Positions 44,378-54,066 of a stretch of 64,000 bases of DNA are shown here, piece by piece; position 1 is the stretch's first letter; each line of letters starts with the position of its first letter. A program made the translations under genes and the position numbers. The notes under the pieces were generated by a model. The model searched no databases, was not told where the DNA came from, and saw only the letters and a program-made list of their open reading frames with translations. This DNA is from Flavobacterium beibuense F44-8 (GTDB lineage: Bacteria > Bacteroidota > Bacteroidia > Flavobacteriales > Flavobacteriaceae): NCBI RefSeq assembly GCF_000769915.1, contig NZ_JRLV01000003.1, positions 245,144-309,143 on the forward strand, written 5' to 3'.

Positions 44378-47017
44378 ATCAAGTGATAATGTTATTTGTC
44401 CGTCATCATCAAGACCTATTGTTGTATTTCCGTCTGTCAAATCAACTTCATCCTTCACCTCCATTTCTTCCGGTTCCGGTTCTTCTTCCGGCTCATCATA
44501 AGGTAATGATTCCAACAGGTTAATTTGTCTTACTTTATCAGTAGTTAACTGGTTACCCAGTGCCTTTATGCCTTTAACAGCAATGAAACCTTCAAGATCT
44601 ACTTCCATGTTTTCCTTCTGTACTCCTTTTACCTTAGAGAATATTATCTCGGCAACAGGTCTGTAATCAGTAGAAACAATTTCGAGTTGTGAGTTAGGAT
44701 GCTCTGTTATAAAGATTTCTTCCTTGTTCTCGTTTTCAACCAAAAAGCGTTTTATATAGTAACGGGTTTTCTCCCCGTCATAATAAATGGCAGAAATAGG
44801 CTTTTTAGGCACCCATTTTTCCAGTACGATCATTCCTTCCTCAAAGTGAGTAGAAAGATCCGGTATAATAGTTTTTACTTTACCCGACTGATTAATAATA
44901 AGTAGCCTGTCATTAGATTTGAATTCACCCAGCAGTTCTCCCCTTCCGTCAACATTTAAACGCTGTACGGTATCGTCAAACCAAATCCTTCTCGGTTTTA
45001 AAGTGGATATACCTTTCTCTTTAAGCTCAATACGCTTAATAGGATATCTTGTCACTTTGTTACCTTTTGAGGCACGTCCTTTTATGGCTAGTGTGGCAAA
45101 ATCAAGATCAAACTTCAGTTTCTTAATACTTCCTACCTGTCGTAGCAGTATGGTAACCACTTCGGCCTCACCGTTTGGATTTCCTGAGAAGTATACTATT
45201 TGCGACCCTTTATTACCCTGAGTCAAATCATACAATTTATCTCTGGTAATACTGGTTACATTAAATCGTTTTACGTATGATGGCCCCGACTTACCATCTC
45301 GGTAAATCATATTGTAAATGGTACGCTTATCGTTTTTGGTAAATACGGCAACATAAATAATGTCTTTACCCACAAAGGTTTTCACATCCACCTTTGTCAC
45401 CATCATGTTACCATCTCTTAAAAACACAATTACATCGTCAATGTCAGAACAATCGGCTACATATTCGTCTTTTTTAAGTCCGGTACCTACAAAACCTTCT
45501 TCACGGTTAACGTAAAGCTTGGTATTACGCAAAACAACCTTAGTAGCCTCAATATTATCAAAGTTCCTAATCTCCGTTTTACGTTCTCTACCTTTACCAT
45601 ATTTCTCTTTCAGGTTCTGGAAGAAATCAATGGCAAAATCAATTATATGCTCTAAATTATGCTTTACTTGTTCAATATCACCTTCAAGAGCTTCTATTTT
45701 CTCCTGAGCCTTATCAATATCAAACTTAGAGATACGTTTAATTCGTATTTCTGTAAGCCTTACAATATCCTCTTCGGTTACGGCGCGCTTAAGGTGTTTA
45801 GTAAAAGGTTTCAAACCTTCATCAATAGCCTTAATAACACCTTCCCAAGTTTCTTCTTCCTCAATACGGCGGTAAATCCTGTTTTCTATAAAAATACGTT
45901 CTAACGACTGGAAATGCCATTGCTCTTCAAGCTCAGTAAGTTCAATTTCCAGTTCACTCCTTAAAAGCTCCACCGTTCTGTCGGTCGATATTCTGAGCAT
46001 ATCACTTACCCCTACAAACAGCGGTTTTTGATCCTGAATAACACAGCCAAGCGGTGCTATGGATGTTTCGCAGGCCGTAAAGGCATAAAGAGCATCTATA
46101 GTTTTATCAGGAGAAACACCGTTAGGAAGATGTATCAATATCTCAACATCAGCCGCAGTGTTGTCTTCAATTTTGCGTATTTTAATTTTCCCTTTTTCGT
46201 TAGCCTTAAGTATACTGTCTATTAACGAAGTAGTATTTGTAGTAAAAGGTATTTGTGTAATAACCAGCGTACTCTTATCCTGTTGTGAAATTTTAGCACG
46301 CACCCTTACACGACCACCCCTCATACCGTCGTTATAGTTAGACATATCGGCCACACCACCTGTAGGGAAATCAGGATAAAGTGTAAACGGTTTCTTCTTT
46401 AATATTTTAACCGAAGCATCTATAAGCTCAAGAAAATTATGCGGAAGCACTTTAGTAGATAAACCTACCGCAATACCCTCGGCACCCTGAGCCAATAGTA
46501 ACGGGAACTTAACCGGAAGATGCACCGGTTCATTTTTACGTCCGTCATAAGACGACTGCCATGTGGTAATTTTAGGGCTATACAACACATCGAGCGCAAA
46601 CTTGGAAAGTCGCGCCTCAATATAACGGGGAGCAGCAGCTCCGTCACCTGTAAGAATGTTACCCCAGTTACCCTGAGTGTCGATAAGCAGGTCCTTTTGC
46701 CCTATCTGTACCATGGCATCACCAATACTGGCATCACCGTGCGGGTGATACTGCATAGTGTGCCCTACTACGTTAGCCACCTTGTTGTAACGACCATCGT
46801 CCAGTTCCTTAAGGGAATGCATTATCCTTCGCTGTACCGGTTTAAAACCATCTTCAATGGCAGGTACCGCACGCTCCAGGATAACGTAGGAAGCATAATC
46901 CAGAAACCAGTCTTTATACATACCCGTTACCTTGGTAATGGTATCCTGTGACTCCGGATTATCCGACTTTTCGTAAAAATGTTCGCCTTCTAACGGCTCT
47001 AAGTTTTCTTCGTCCAT
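44375..47017 (-). CDS. parC: DNA topoisomerase IV subunit A
   Basis: An 880-residue type IIA topoisomerase subunit that cuts and rejoins DNA. The catalytic Tyr lies in GAAAPRYIEARLSKFALDVL; RRIMHSLKELDDGRYNKVAN and HPHGDASIGDAMVQIGQKDL are conserved in the winged-helix region. The C-terminal beta-pinwheel region is followed by an acidic tail (DEPEEEPEPEEMEVKDEVDL). Called ParC and not GyrA because of the adjacent parE and the absence of a clear GyrA box; I could not compare full sequences. It lies 49 bases after parE on the minus strand. Confidence 0.9.
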   Translation of the reverse strand: MDEENLEPLEGEHFYEKSDNPESQDTITKVTGMYKDWFLDYASYVILERAVPAIEDGFKPVQRRIMHSLKELDDGRYNKVANVVGHTMQYHPHGDASIGDAMVQIGQKDLLIDTQGNWGNILTGDGAAAPRYIEARLSKFALDVLYSPKITTWQSSYDGRKNEPVHLPVKFPLLLAQGAEGIAVGLSTKVLPHNFLELIDASVKILKKKPFTLYPDFPTGGVADMSNYNDGMRGGRVRVRAKISQQDKSTLVITQIPFTTNTTSLIDSILKANEKGKIKIRKIEDNTAADVEILIHLPNGVSPDKTIDALYAFTACETSIAPLGCVIQDQKPLFVGVSDMLRISTDRTVELLRSELEIELTELEEQWHFQSLERIFIENRIYRRIEEEETWEGVIKAIDEGLKPFTKHLKRAVTEEDIVRLTEIRIKRISKFDIDKAQEKIEALEGDIEQVKHNLEHIIDFAIDFFQNLKEKYGKGRERKTEIRNFDNIEATKVVLRNTKLYVNREEGFVGTGLKKDEYVADCSDIDDVIVFLRDGNMMVTKVDVKTFVGKDIIYVAVFTKNDKRTIYNMIYRDGKSGPSYVKRFNVTSITRDKLYDLTQGNKGSQIVYFSGNPNGEAEVVTILLRQVGSIKKLKFDLDFATLAIKGRASKGNKVTRYPIKRIELKEKGISTLKPRRIWFDDTVQRLNVDGRGELLGEFKSNDRLLIINQSGKVKTIIPDLSTHFEEGMIVLEKWVPKKPISAIYYDGEKTRYYIKRFLVENENKEEIFITEHPNSQLEIVSTDYRPVAEIIFSKVKGVQKENMEVDLEGFIAVKGIKALGNQLTTDKVRQINLLESLPYDEPEEEPEPEEMEVKDEVDLTDGNTTIGLDDDGQITLSLD

Positions 47018-47066
47018 GTATTTACTTCCAAATTAAAATTTGAAATAATATGTGTATGAATTGAGA

Positions 47067-48920
47067 TTATTCTTCAACAACATCAAGTTCAACCTTAAGG
47101 TTATTGATAATAAACTCCTGCCTGTCTGGCGTATTTTTACCCATGTAAAACTCCAACAGAGTCTCTACTGATGTCGCTTTATCCATTAATACTGGATCCA
47201 AACGTATATCCTGACCAATGAAGTGCTGGAACTCATCGGGCGAAATCTCACCTAGACCTTTAAATCGGGTTATTTCCGGCTTGCCTTTAAGTTTATCAAT
47301 GGCATTACGGCGTTCCTCATCAGAGTAGCAGTATATGGTTTCCTTTTTGTTCCTAACACGGAATAAAGGCGTTTGTAATATATACAAATGATTTTCCTTT
47401 ATCAGCTCAGGGAAAAACTGTAAAAAGAAGGTAATTAACAGCAAGCGTATGTGCATACCGTCTACGTCGGCATCCGTTGCAATTACAATATTGTTGTAAC
47501 GCAGGTTCTCCATATCCTCCTCAATATCAAGCGCAGCCTGTAATAAGTTAAACTCCTCGTTCTCATAAACAATTTTTTTGCTCATGCCATACGAGTTTAA
47601 TGGCTTACCCCGTAAACTGAAAACCGCCTGTGTGTTTACATCCCTTGACTTGGTAATGGAACCTGAAGCCGAATCCCCCTCGGTAATGAAAAGTGTACTT
47701 TCCAGACTTCGCGGATTTTTAGCATCGGTTAAGTGTACCCTGCAGTCTCGCAGTTTCTTATTGTGAAGACTTGCTTTCTTAGCCCTGTCCCTTGCCAGTT
47801 TACGTATACCTGAAAGTTCTTTACGTTCACGCTCTGCCTGCAATATCTTTTTAAGCAGAGCATCAGCCACTTCCGGGTTACGGTGCAGGAAGTTATCAAG
47901 CTTGGTTTTTATAAAGTCGTTTACAAAAGTACGCACTGTAGGCTGGTTTGGCCCCATATCGGTAGAACCGAGCTTGGTCTTCGTTTGCGATTCAAATACA
48001 GGTTCCTCTACCTTAACGCTGATAGCACTAACTATAGATTTCCTTATATCGGCAGCCTCAAAGTTTTTATTGTAAAACTCTTTTACAGTCCTCACAATAG
48101 CCTCACGAAAAGCCCCTAAGTGGGTACCACCCTGTGTGGTATTCTGTCCGTTAACAAAAGAGTAATATTCTTCACTATACTGTGTTTTGCTGTGAGTAAT
48201 AGCAACCTCTATGTCTTCATCCTTCAGGTGGATTATAGGATAAATCCTGTCCTCCTCATTTATTGTTTCTCCAAGAAGATCTTTAAGTCCTTCTTCAGAA
48301 TAGTATTTTTCACCGTTGAAAATTATTGTAAGTCCTGTATTCAGGTAACAATAATTTTTAAGCATTTTTACAATATACTCGTTACGGTATTTGTAATTTT
48401 TAAAAATGGTATCATCTGCAAGGAAAGTAACCTTAGTACCTTTCCTTTTGGAAGTTTCGGCAAGTTCTTCTTCGGCAGTAAGTTCTCCGGCAGAGAAATC
48501 GGCAGCTTTGATTTGGTTATCCCTAACCGACTCAACCCTGAAATAACTTGAAAGTGCATTTACCGCTTTGGTACCCACACCATTTAAACCCACTGACTTT
48601 TTAAATGCTTTAGAGTCGTACTTACCACCGGTATTCATTTTGGAGACCACATCTACCACCTTACCTAAAGGGATACCACGCCCGTAGTCACGAACGCTCA
48701 CAGTTTTATCCTTTACGGTAACCTCAATGGTCTTACCGGTTCCCATTACAAACTCATCAATAGAGTTATCTATAACCTCTTTTAAAAGAATGTAAATACC
48801 GTCGTCTGGCGAAGAGCCGTCTCCCAGCTTACCAATGTACATACCCGGACGCATACGGATATGTTCCTTCCAGTCTAACGAGCGGATGTTATCTTCAGTG
48901 TACTGATTCTGCTCCAGCAT
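47067..48920 (-). CDS. parE: DNA topoisomerase IV subunit B
   Basis: A 617-residue ATPase subunit of topoisomerase IV. The GHKL ATPase domain has [32 protein letters not shown] and [20 protein letters not shown]. The TOPRIM domain has [18 protein letters not shown] and [19 protein letters not shown], with the metal-binding acidic residues. The C-terminal [15 protein letters not shown] is also typical. It lies upstream of parC in a two-gene operon. No promoter match was found in the 116 bases upstream. Confidence 0.93.
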   Translation of the reverse strand: MLEQNQYTEDNIRSLDWKEHIRMRPGMYIGKLGDGSSPDDGIYILLKEVIDNSIDEFVMGTGKTIEVTVKDKTVSVRDYGRGIPLGKVVDVVSKMNTGGKYDSKAFKKSVGLNGVGTKAVNALSSYFRVESVRDNQIKAADFSAGELTAEEELAETSKRKGTKVTFLADDTIFKNYKYRNEYIVKMLKNYCYLNTGLTIIFNGEKYYSEEGLKDLLGETINEEDRIYPIIHLKDEDIEVAITHSKTQYSEEYYSFVNGQNTTQGGTHLGAFREAIVRTVKEFYNKNFEAADIRKSIVSAISVKVEEPVFESQTKTKLGSTDMGPNQPTVRTFVNDFIKTKLDNFLHRNPEVADALLKKILQAERERKELSGIRKLARDRAKKASLHNKKLRDCRVHLTDAKNPRSLESTLFITEGDSASGSITKSRDVNTQAVFSLRGKPLNSYGMSKKIVYENEEFNLLQAALDIEEDMENLRYNNIVIATDADVDGMHIRLLLITFFLQFFPELIKENHLYILQTPLFRVRNKKETIYCYSDEERRNAIDKLKGKPEITRFKGLGEISPDEFQHFIGQDIRLDPVLMDKATSVETLLEFYMGKNTPDRQEFIINNLKVELDVVEE

Positions 48921-49036
48921 AGTAAAATTTATGGATTTTCTGCTAATATATTATATCTGCGGAAAAAAAGAAAGCGTGAAAGGGGAAACTTATTAAAAGT
49001 CAGACAACTTTTATCAGTTTTTTAATGTTTTATGAC

Positions 49037-50020
49037 CTATCCCCTGTTTATGCGGTATGCAAGCACCGATTTCCTGTTAATATACAAGGTTAAAACACCA
49101 ATTGAGCTATTATTGAACTCCACTTCAAACTCGGCCACATCATCGTTAAAAACGGGTTTTACTAATTTAAAAATACGCTCCTTGCTAAATACATAGGCAA
49201 CCGTATCCTGCGGACTGATATTTTTAATTTTAAACGATAAAACACCGTTTTTTACCCCTTTAAAAGTCCCGTATTTCGGAGTGATAAGCTCGTACCCTCC
49301 TGAAAGATAATTGCCATAATACAGTGGTAAATTAGCAAAGTCTTTTTCGGTTTTATTGGTTAGCAACCACTTTTTCTCATCAGGAAAATGATTGAGAAAA
49401 AACGTATCGGGACTGGTAAAAAAGAACGCATCATTAAACCTGAATTCAAACCGTAACGGATTACCTGTTGCCGTACCCGCAGCCCACGTAACATCGAGAA
49501 GCTTCCACTCTCCGCCTACTTTAACAGCATTCCAGGCATGATCTCTCGCTCTCGGACCTGCACCCACGTGTGAAGGGTGTGATTTTGAAGTCCCCGGTAT
49601 TATTTCGGCTTCAAGCCCTAGTTTATTAGCTATAATTTTAAATAAAGCCGAATAACCATGACACACTGCCTTTTTATTTTTTAAAGTAGTTGTGGCAAGC
49701 TTTTCATCCATTTCTTTCAATTTAGCCAGCTTTTCTGCTTCTGTACGGTATGAAAAACCTACTGGGCGTTCACTAACGCCATATTTACCAATATCATATT
49801 CCACATTAAGCGCAATCCATGTAAATATAGCACGTGCCTTTTCATCATCACGTTTAAAATCAGTATTTATCTTTTCGGCAAACTTATCTAAAGATGAAAA
49901 TTTATTTGGGTATCCTTTAACTACATCATCTACCTTCGTAAAATCCTGTGCGGTCATTTTACCGCTAAACAACATGATGAATAATAAGATTATAACCGAC
50001 TTAAAATGCGTTTTTTTCAT
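49037..50020 (-). CDS. secreted transglutaminase-like protein
   Basis: A 327-residue exported protein with a signal peptide (IILLFIMLFSGKMTAQ). The transglutaminase-like fold is shown by RAIFTWIALNVEYDIGKYG, then the catalytic-type triad: Cys120 in KKAVCHGYSALFKI, His161 in RARDHAWNAVKVGGEW and Asp176 in LLDVTWAAGT. This is the pattern of bacterial transglutaminase-like cysteine proteases and of cyclodipeptide or peptidoglycan-linked family members. A beta-rich C-terminal region follows (YGNYLSGGYELITPKYGTFK). It is next to a paralogue on the same strand, 28 bases apart. The target substrate is unknown. Confidence 0.85.
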   Translation of the reverse strand: MKKTHFKSVIILLFIMLFSGKMTAQDFTKVDDVVKGYPNKFSSLDKFAEKINTDFKRDDEKARAIFTWIALNVEYDIGKYGVSERPVGFSYRTEAEKLAKLKEMDEKLATTTLKNKKAVCHGYSALFKIIANKLGLEAEIIPGTSKSHPSHVGAGPRARDHAWNAVKVGGEWKLLDVTWAAGTATGNPLRFEFRFNDAFFFTSPDTFFLNHFPDEKKWLLTNKTEKDFANLPLYYGNYLSGGYELITPKYGTFKGVKNGVLSFKIKNISPQDTVAYVFSKERIFKLVKPVFNDDVAEFEVEFNNSSIGVLTLYINRKSVLAYRINRG

Positions 50021-50048
50021 GTATCATACCCACCAACAATCCTGCCAG

Positions 50049-50984
50049 TTATTTTAAAATATAGGTCACAACAAACTGTTGGTCAATAACTATATTCAAA
50101 TAATGATCAGTTTCTTTATTTACTTTAGCTTTGGCTGTCATTGTATTTGCATCAATTTCCAGATACTCCAGTTTATTGGCTCCGTCTGTAAAATAATATA
50201 CAGCCATGTATGGATTGGCATCCTTAAACTTGATAATTATTTCTCCATCAGAAGGAATAGTAACCACAGCTGCAGAAGGTTCAGTAATTGTATAATCTGC
50301 TTTTATATATTCGCCGTAATATAATGGCAGGTTTATAAATTCTTCTTTAGTTTTTTTGGTCAACAGCCATTTTTCATCGTTAGGGTAATGATTAAGGAAG
50401 AATTTATTGGGTGCTGTAAAAAAATAGCCATCATTAAAATTAGCCCTAAACTGCCCGGGACCAACCATAATACCTGCTCCAAGAGTAGCATCGGCAAACC
50501 TCCACTCTCCCTTTATTTTAACCGCATTCCAGGAATGATTAACCGTTACAGGACTTTTCCCTATATCCTGAGGAGAAGCCTTAAGAAAACCAACTATAGA
50601 GACGCATTCAAGTCCTACTTCATTACAAAGCTTTTCAAACAGTTCTGTATAACCACGGCTGGTTGCCTTATTATCTTTTAAAGCTTTTGTTACAATTTCA
50701 GCTTTATATTTTTTCTCTTTCTGAACCCTTTCCTGTTCCGTTTTATAAGTAAATGCAGCTTTTCCCGACTGAACATCATCAAACTGAACATTTTGGGCTA
50801 TCCAGCTAAAAATAGCTCTAGCCTTATCATTTTCAGATGTAAAATCCTTTTTTATAAGCTGGGCTAATTGATTTACGTCGGTAAACGAATGAGGATAAGA
50901 AGAAACAGTAGCATCTACAGTTGAAAAATCCTGTGAATAAACGGCTGCTGAAAGTAGTAAAAAGAGTAATGTTATTTTTTTCAT
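50049..50984 (-). CDS. secreted transglutaminase-like paralogue lacking the catalytic cysteine
   Basis: A 311-residue exported protein (signal peptide LLFLLLSAAVYSQ) clearly homologous along its length to the downstream paralogue: RAIFSWIAQNVQFDDVQSG, NHSWNAVKIKGEWRFADATL and LPLYYGEYIKADYTITEP correspond. At the position of the catalytic Cys it has Ser109 in KATSRGYTELFEK; the codon at 50658-50660 is AGC on the coding strand. His150 and Asp165 of the triad remain. It is probably inactive as a cysteine enzyme and may bind a substrate or partner. It comes first in this pair of genes. Confidence 0.85.
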   Translation of the reverse strand: MKKITLLFLLLSAAVYSQDFSTVDATVSSYPHSFTDVNQLAQLIKKDFTSENDKARAIFSWIAQNVQFDDVQSGKAAFTYKTEQERVQKEKKYKAEIVTKALKDNKATSRGYTELFEKLCNEVGLECVSIVGFLKASPQDIGKSPVTVNHSWNAVKIKGEWRFADATLGAGIMVGPGQFRANFNDGYFFTAPNKFFLNHYPNDEKWLLTKKTKEEFINLPLYYGEYIKADYTITEPSAAVVTIPSDGEIIIKFKDANPYMAVYYFTDGANKLEYLEIDANTMTAKAKVNKETDHYLNIVIDQQFVVTYILK

Positions 50985-51090
50985 CGGTGTGTTTTAAAGG
51001 CTCAAAGATATATTCTTATTTTAAGACTAAGAATCCTAAAGTTTTTATTTTTTATTTACTTAAACATAAAAACTCATGAAATACCAAATA

Positions 51091-51771
51091 TCATTTGTAC
51101 TTATTTAAAATGGCTTTATCGTAAGTTGTCCACAAACAGGCTTTTTGGTTTGCTGCTTTTAGAGCATTATTAGTCCATGTATTACAAGTATAAAACAGGC
51201 TGTATTTACCATTACCCTCATAAAACGCGTCATACTGTCCGTAACTTCGGTTAGCTATCCAGATTGTCTCTCCGTTTTCATCATACTCAAAACTTTTCTC
51301 AATATAATCAACTAACTTTTCGTAATCCTGTTTAGTTATGGTAAGCTTAACACAGTTATCATCCTGCCTTACAGTTTTATAAAACCTTGTATGCATTGCC
51401 GAAGTACCCATATAGAATGCAGCATTAAAAGCTGTACTGGCTTTAAGATCACTCCACTTTGGCGTGTTAAGGTAAAACCCTTTATCACCCCAGCCAAAAG
51501 CTACATATTTAGCCAAAGTATCGTTAGCCTTTGTTTCATTATACAGTATTTGCCCTGTCCAATCTTTTACTCCGTTTTTTACAGGCACTATAATATCTGT
51601 ATGTACACCATTAGAGTTTACATACACAACAATATCACCTTTCTCAGCATTGACATTTACAGGAATATACGATAATACCAGTGTAGCAATTACGTACACC
51701 AGTATAAAGCACAACAGACCTATAATTAGCTTTTTAAAAACCTTAAAAGACCTTTTAAGAATTAAGTTCAT
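51091..51771 (-). CDS. TIGR02117-like (DUF2459) membrane-anchored protein
   Basis: A 226-residue protein with an N-terminal membrane anchor (KLIIGLLCFILVYVIATLVLS). The mature part has VVYVNSNGVHTDIIVPVKNG near residue 49, the hallmark of the TIGR02117/DUF2459 family, and YVAFGWGDKGFYLNTPKWSD. C-terminal YSLFYTCNTWTNNALKAANQ is also typical. The Cys and His may form a hydrolase-like site, as in NlpC/P60-like relatives, but this is not established. Its start overlaps the end of the FMN reductase gene by 17 bases, so the two are co-transcribed. Confidence 0.8.
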   Translation of the reverse strand: MNLILKRSFKVFKKLIIGLLCFILVYVIATLVLSYIPVNVNAEKGDIVVYVNSNGVHTDIIVPVKNGVKDWTGQILYNETKANDTLAKYVAFGWGDKGFYLNTPKWSDLKASTAFNAAFYMGTSAMHTRFYKTVRQDDNCVKLTITKQDYEKLVDYIEKSFEYDENGETIWIANRSYGQYDAFYEGNGKYSLFYTCNTWTNNALKAANQKACLWTTYDKAILNKYK

Positions 51772-52294
51772 AGTCGAAATTGCGTATAATATCCTTTAAC
51801 GCATTATCAAACTCTTTATTGGAAATTGTTCCGTTTTCCACATCAAAATTTTCATTGAAAGATGGCAGTGTGAAAGTATCTTTTATATTACCTCCATACC
51901 ATTTAAGACTTATTTTAGCAGCTTCAAGCGAGTTTTTACCTCCAAATTTACCGGGTGAGGTAGACATTAACAACAATGGTTTATTGGCAAACACTTCTTT
52001 CTTTTGCCTTGAAGCCCAATCGTATATATTTTTAAAGGCAACGGTCATACCTGCATTGTGTTCGGCAACTGAGATAACCAACACATCAGCGCTTTCAAGT
52101 TTCTCTAAAAACTTACCGGCAAGTTCAGGTTTACCAATTTCATTTTCTTTATCTACACTATACAATGGCAATTCATAATCATTTAAGTCAAGTATTTCTA
52201 CGACATCTCCCTCAAACAGGTTTGCCGCATAAGTTGCCAGTTTTTTATTTATTGAATTTTTACTACTACTGCCGCCAAAAGCTACTATTTTCAT
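51755..52294 (-). CDS. NADPH-dependent FMN reductase family protein
   Basis: A 179-residue flavodoxin-like protein. The start at 52294 gives MKIVAFGGSSSKNSINKKLA, the phosphate-binding loop of FMN reductases; an in-frame ATG at 52363 adds 23 residues with no resemblance. Other motifs are DVLVISVAEHNAGMTVAFKN and LLLMSTSPGKFGGKNSLEAA. Members reduce FMN, quinones or azo compounds with NADPH. The partner enzyme is not identifiable. It overlaps the following DUF2459 gene. Confidence 0.85.
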   Translation of the reverse strand: MKIVAFGGSSSKNSINKKLATYAANLFEGDVVEILDLNDYELPLYSVDKENEIGKPELAGKFLEKLESADVLVISVAEHNAGMTVAFKNIYDWASRQKKEVFANKPLLLMSTSPGKFGGKNSLEAAKISLKWYGGNIKDTFTLPSFNENFDVENGTISNKEFDNALKDIIRNFDYELNS

Positions 52295-52370
52295 ATAGTT
52301 TATAATTTTAGGTTGATTTCTAAAATTACAAAAAAATACTACAATAGTATAGCCGTTTAACAATCTATTA

Positions 52371-53048
52371 TCAGTCTTTCTTCTTAAGATATTTATTGTA
52401 ACCGGAAGGCTCTAACGACAGAATTTTAGCGAATTCTTTTCTGCTTGGATTAAGATAAACTTTAAGTGTATCCTCATCAGTTCGTATATCATTAACTAAG
52501 GCTTTAAGCTTTTTAAAATCACTTTTATCCTTAAAGTATTTCCAAAACAAAGTATCGTTATGAATTGACAGTATTCTTGCCGACCAATAGACCGAGTCTT
52601 TTTCACTTAATACGAGCTGCCCTTTAAAGCGTTTAGCTATCTGCCTTTTAGACAAGGAGAAAACAGTATCCATTATTTGTTTATGAAAAAATATGGTATC
52701 CCCTTTTTCCTCAGTATCATAAACTATACTCTCATCAGGAGAAACAACAGTAAGCTTTCCGTTATTATAAGTAACACTATCGGTTAATGTCTCGAGTTCT
52801 GATTTTGTGATTTCACCATTAAGAAAATACTTGTAGTAAATATCTTTTTCATCTATATGTAGCTCCCTAACTTCATCTGTAGTAGCATAAATCCCCCTGT
52901 ATTTTGCCGGAAAAGATTTCAGGTCAGAATCATTAACAGGTTGCGGTTCATTAAAATAAAAACGAACGCCATAATCTTCCATCATTGATGATTCTTTACA
53001 GCTTATAAGAACAAACAAAGCTCCAAAAAACAATGTTTTTACCTTCAT
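52371..53048 (-). CDS. lipoprotein of unknown function
   Basis: A 225-residue lipoprotein (signal FFGALFVLISC, Cys17). The body is charged and beta-rich with repeated short strands (ELHIDEKDIYYKYFLNGEIT, YWSARILSIHNDTLFWKYFK), possibly a repeated domain. It lies 13 bases after another lipoprotein gene on the same strand. I do not recognise the family. Confidence 0.65.
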   Translation of the reverse strand: MKVKTLFFGALFVLISCKESSMMEDYGVRFYFNEPQPVNDSDLKSFPAKYRGIYATTDEVRELHIDEKDIYYKYFLNGEITKSELETLTDSVTYNNGKLTVVSPDESIVYDTEEKGDTIFFHKQIMDTVFSLSKRQIAKRFKGQLVLSEKDSVYWSARILSIHNDTLFWKYFKDKSDFKKLKALVNDIRTDEDTLKVYLNPSRKEFAKILSLEPSGYNKYLKKKD

Positions 53049-53061
53049 ATCTATATTTTAT

Positions 53062-53487
53062 TTATACCGAAAAGTCTGTTAAAAAAATTGTACCATCTTG
53101 CCTATCCAAAAAAAGCTTCTTATTTTCATATTCTCCTTTTACTTTCCAAACATCATAAGCTTTTATACCTCTTGGTATGAACCATTCTGGTTTATCTGAA
53201 AAAAAATATAACAAATCGTTGTCTATTTCATTATTTTCAACTTTAACTAAGTTGTTTTCCTCTATTAACTTTGAAATGAATTGTGGATCATTCTTTATCT
53301 CTATAAAGAAACAATACTCATAAGTCCAGTGAGACGATTGCCAAAACCATGAATTATTTACAGTTATGTTTTCAGGCTTTTCCTCATAAAAAATCCTTTC
53401 CCAATTGTCATCATTGTCCTCCCATGTTCCACCCATAAAGCATCCTGACAATATGAATAATAACAGTATATAAAAAGCTTTTTTCAT
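53062..53487 (-). CDS. small lipoprotein of unknown function
   Basis: A 141-residue lipoprotein (signal ILLLFILSGCFMGG; lipobox LSGC). The mature region has several tryptophans (NNSWFWQSSHWTYEYCFFIE) and IPRGIKAYDVWKVKGEYENK. It is upstream of, and 13 bases from, another lipoprotein gene, so the two form a unit. Function unknown. Confidence 0.6.
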   Translation of the reverse strand: MKKAFYILLLFILSGCFMGGTWEDNDDNWERIFYEEKPENITVNNSWFWQSSHWTYEYCFFIEIKNDPQFISKLIEENNLVKVENNEIDNDLLYFFSDKPEWFIPRGIKAYDVWKVKGEYENKKLFLDRQDGTIFLTDFSV

Positions 53488-53534
53488 TTCTATTTTTTAT
53501 AACTCTAAATATACATAAATAAAACACTGTAACT

Positions 53535-54020
53535 ATGAACAATAATTTTTACATCATAACCGGAGGACCCGGTTGTGGCAAAACAACCTTAATAGAAAAA
53601 TTAAAACAATATGGATATAATTGTATAGATGAAGCTGCAAGATCAATAATACAGGAACAGGTTAAAAATAATGGTAATGCCTTACCATGGAAAAACACAT
53701 TTAAATACAAAGAATTAATAACATTTTTCGACAGAGGCATACCTGATACCCTATGCTATTCTAAAGTTTTAAATGAGGAAATTACCCCTGAAGAAAACTT
53801 AGCTTCAATAGCTTACAGATATAACAAAAAAGTATTTTGGTTACCTCCGTGGAAAGAAATCTATACAACAGACAGTGAAAGGAAACAAAACTGGACAGAA
53901 GCAAAAAGAATTGCATTTTTAATGAAAGAAACTTATCTAAATTACGACTATGAAGTAATTGAAATCCCTAAAACAAATCCTAGACAAAGGGTTTCATTCA
54001 TATTAGATAATATTAAATAA
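53535..54020 (+). CDS. AAA-type P-loop ATPase or kinase-like protein
   Basis: A 161-residue single-domain P-loop protein of the AAA_28 type. The Walker A motif is IITGGPGCGKTTLIEKLKQY near residue 7, followed by CIDEAARSIIQEQ and a Walker B-like stretch ITFFDRGIPDTLCY. WLPPWKEIYTTDSERKQNW and INETYLNYDYEVIEIP-like residues near the end fit the group, which resembles nucleoside or small-molecule kinases. The substrate is unknown. It faces ychF across a shared terminator and diverges from the lipoprotein pair. Confidence 0.8.
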   Translation: MNNNFYIITGGPGCGKTTLIEKLKQYGYNCIDEAARSIIQEQVKNNGNALPWKNTFKYKELITFFDRGIPDTLCYSKVLNEEITPEENLASIAYRYNKKVFWLPPWKEIYTTDSERKQNWTEAKRIAFLMKETYLNYDYEVIEIPKTNPRQRVSFILDNIK

Positions 54021-54056
54021 GAAAGCCCTGCTGTATGGCAGGGCTTTCTTATTTAT
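54019..54056. terminator. bidirectional intrinsic terminator
   Basis: A 13-base-pair stem, AAGAAAGCCCTGC (54019-54031) with GCAGGGCTTTCTT (54038-54050), between the P-loop protein gene and the convergent ychF gene. Confidence 0.85.
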
Positions 54057-54066
54057 TTTAAAGGAA

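Noticed and set aside
48120..48551. A 143-codon open frame on the plus strand, opposite parE
   Set aside because: It is contained in a strongly conserved essential gene on the other strand and encodes a Phe-rich product with no recognisable pattern.
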